From: Rhododendron vialii
Lineage: Eukaryota; Streptophyta; Magnoliopsida; Ericales; Ericaceae
NCBI RefSeq assembly: GCF_030253575.1
Contig: NC_080567.1
Span: 37,291,501-37,355,500, forward strand
DNA: 64,000 nucleotides
Direction: 5' to 3'
Shown here: positions 61,211-64,000 of the stretch, piece after piece
How the letters are laid out: every line of letters begins with the position of its first letter
Position numbering within the stretch: position 1 is the stretch's first letter
Translations under genes and position numbers: made by a program
The notes under the pieces: generated by a model
The model's database searches: none
What the model was told of the DNA's origin: nothing
The model's input: the letters and a program-made list of their open reading frames with translations, nothing else

Positions 61211-64000
<2,790 letters not shown>

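Overview
This 64 kb window is nuclear DNA of a flowering plant, almost certainly a eudicot. The evidence is split genes with GT-AG introns, land-plant families (a DYW-type PPR protein, Bet v 1/PR-10, an RBR RING protein, GH35 beta-galactosidase, purple acid phosphatase), Ty1/copia and L1-type retroelements, and many MITEs. I cannot name the species from sequence alone. There is no sign of bacterial, viral or plasmid gene organisation.

Layout. 1-2.07 kb: repeats, a MITE and the upstream region of a GH35 beta-galactosidase gene (+, 18 exons, 2072-7483). It faces tail to tail the first of two tandem purple acid phosphatase genes (-, 7732-11008 and 15109-18089). Both phosphatases have eight exons and closely matching exon lengths. 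Between them lie MITEs, including two foldback elements placed head to tail. A complete Ty1/copia retrotransposon (18550-24444, 709-bp LTRs, 5-bp target duplication) sits 461 bp upstream of the second phosphatase ATG. 24.4-30.5 kb is a transposon graveyard: nested Stowaway-like MITEs, hairpin elements, and a decayed copia gag with PBS and part of an LTR on the minus strand. 31.2-33.3 kb carries an intronless DYW-type PPR gene bracketed by a 397-bp direct repeat. 35.8-37.7 kb holds a LINE 3' remnant and a truncated, frameshifted DDX41/RH35-type helicase pseudogene (-). 39.5-40.7 kb is a single-exon FHA/AT-hook gene (-). 43.9-46.5 kb has LINE and MULE transposase fragments. 49.6-50.2 kb is a two-exon PR-10 gene (+).

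46.5-64 kb is built from a duplicated block carrying an RBR (RING-IBR-RING2) ubiquitin-ligase gene: a relic of only the last exon and 3' flank at 46.5 kb, an intact gene at 52.6-56.8 kb, and a third copy starting at 61.2 kb and running off the window end. Introns and flanks of these copies have collected LINEs, MITEs and a stretch that looks organellar.

Functionally the live genes do not form one pathway. The beta-galactosidase and phosphatases are secretory-route hydrolases (cell wall; phosphate recovery), the PPR protein is an organellar RNA editing factor, the FHA protein is probably nuclear, PR-10 is cytosolic and defence-related, and the RBR proteins are probable membrane-associated ubiquitin ligases. 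I found no convincing new multi-gene system. The most interesting items are the RBR duplication with apparent lipid and membrane anchors, CT microsatellites abutting three 5' splice sites, a dated LINE insertion with its empty site in the same window, and the young copia insertion in a phosphatase promoter.
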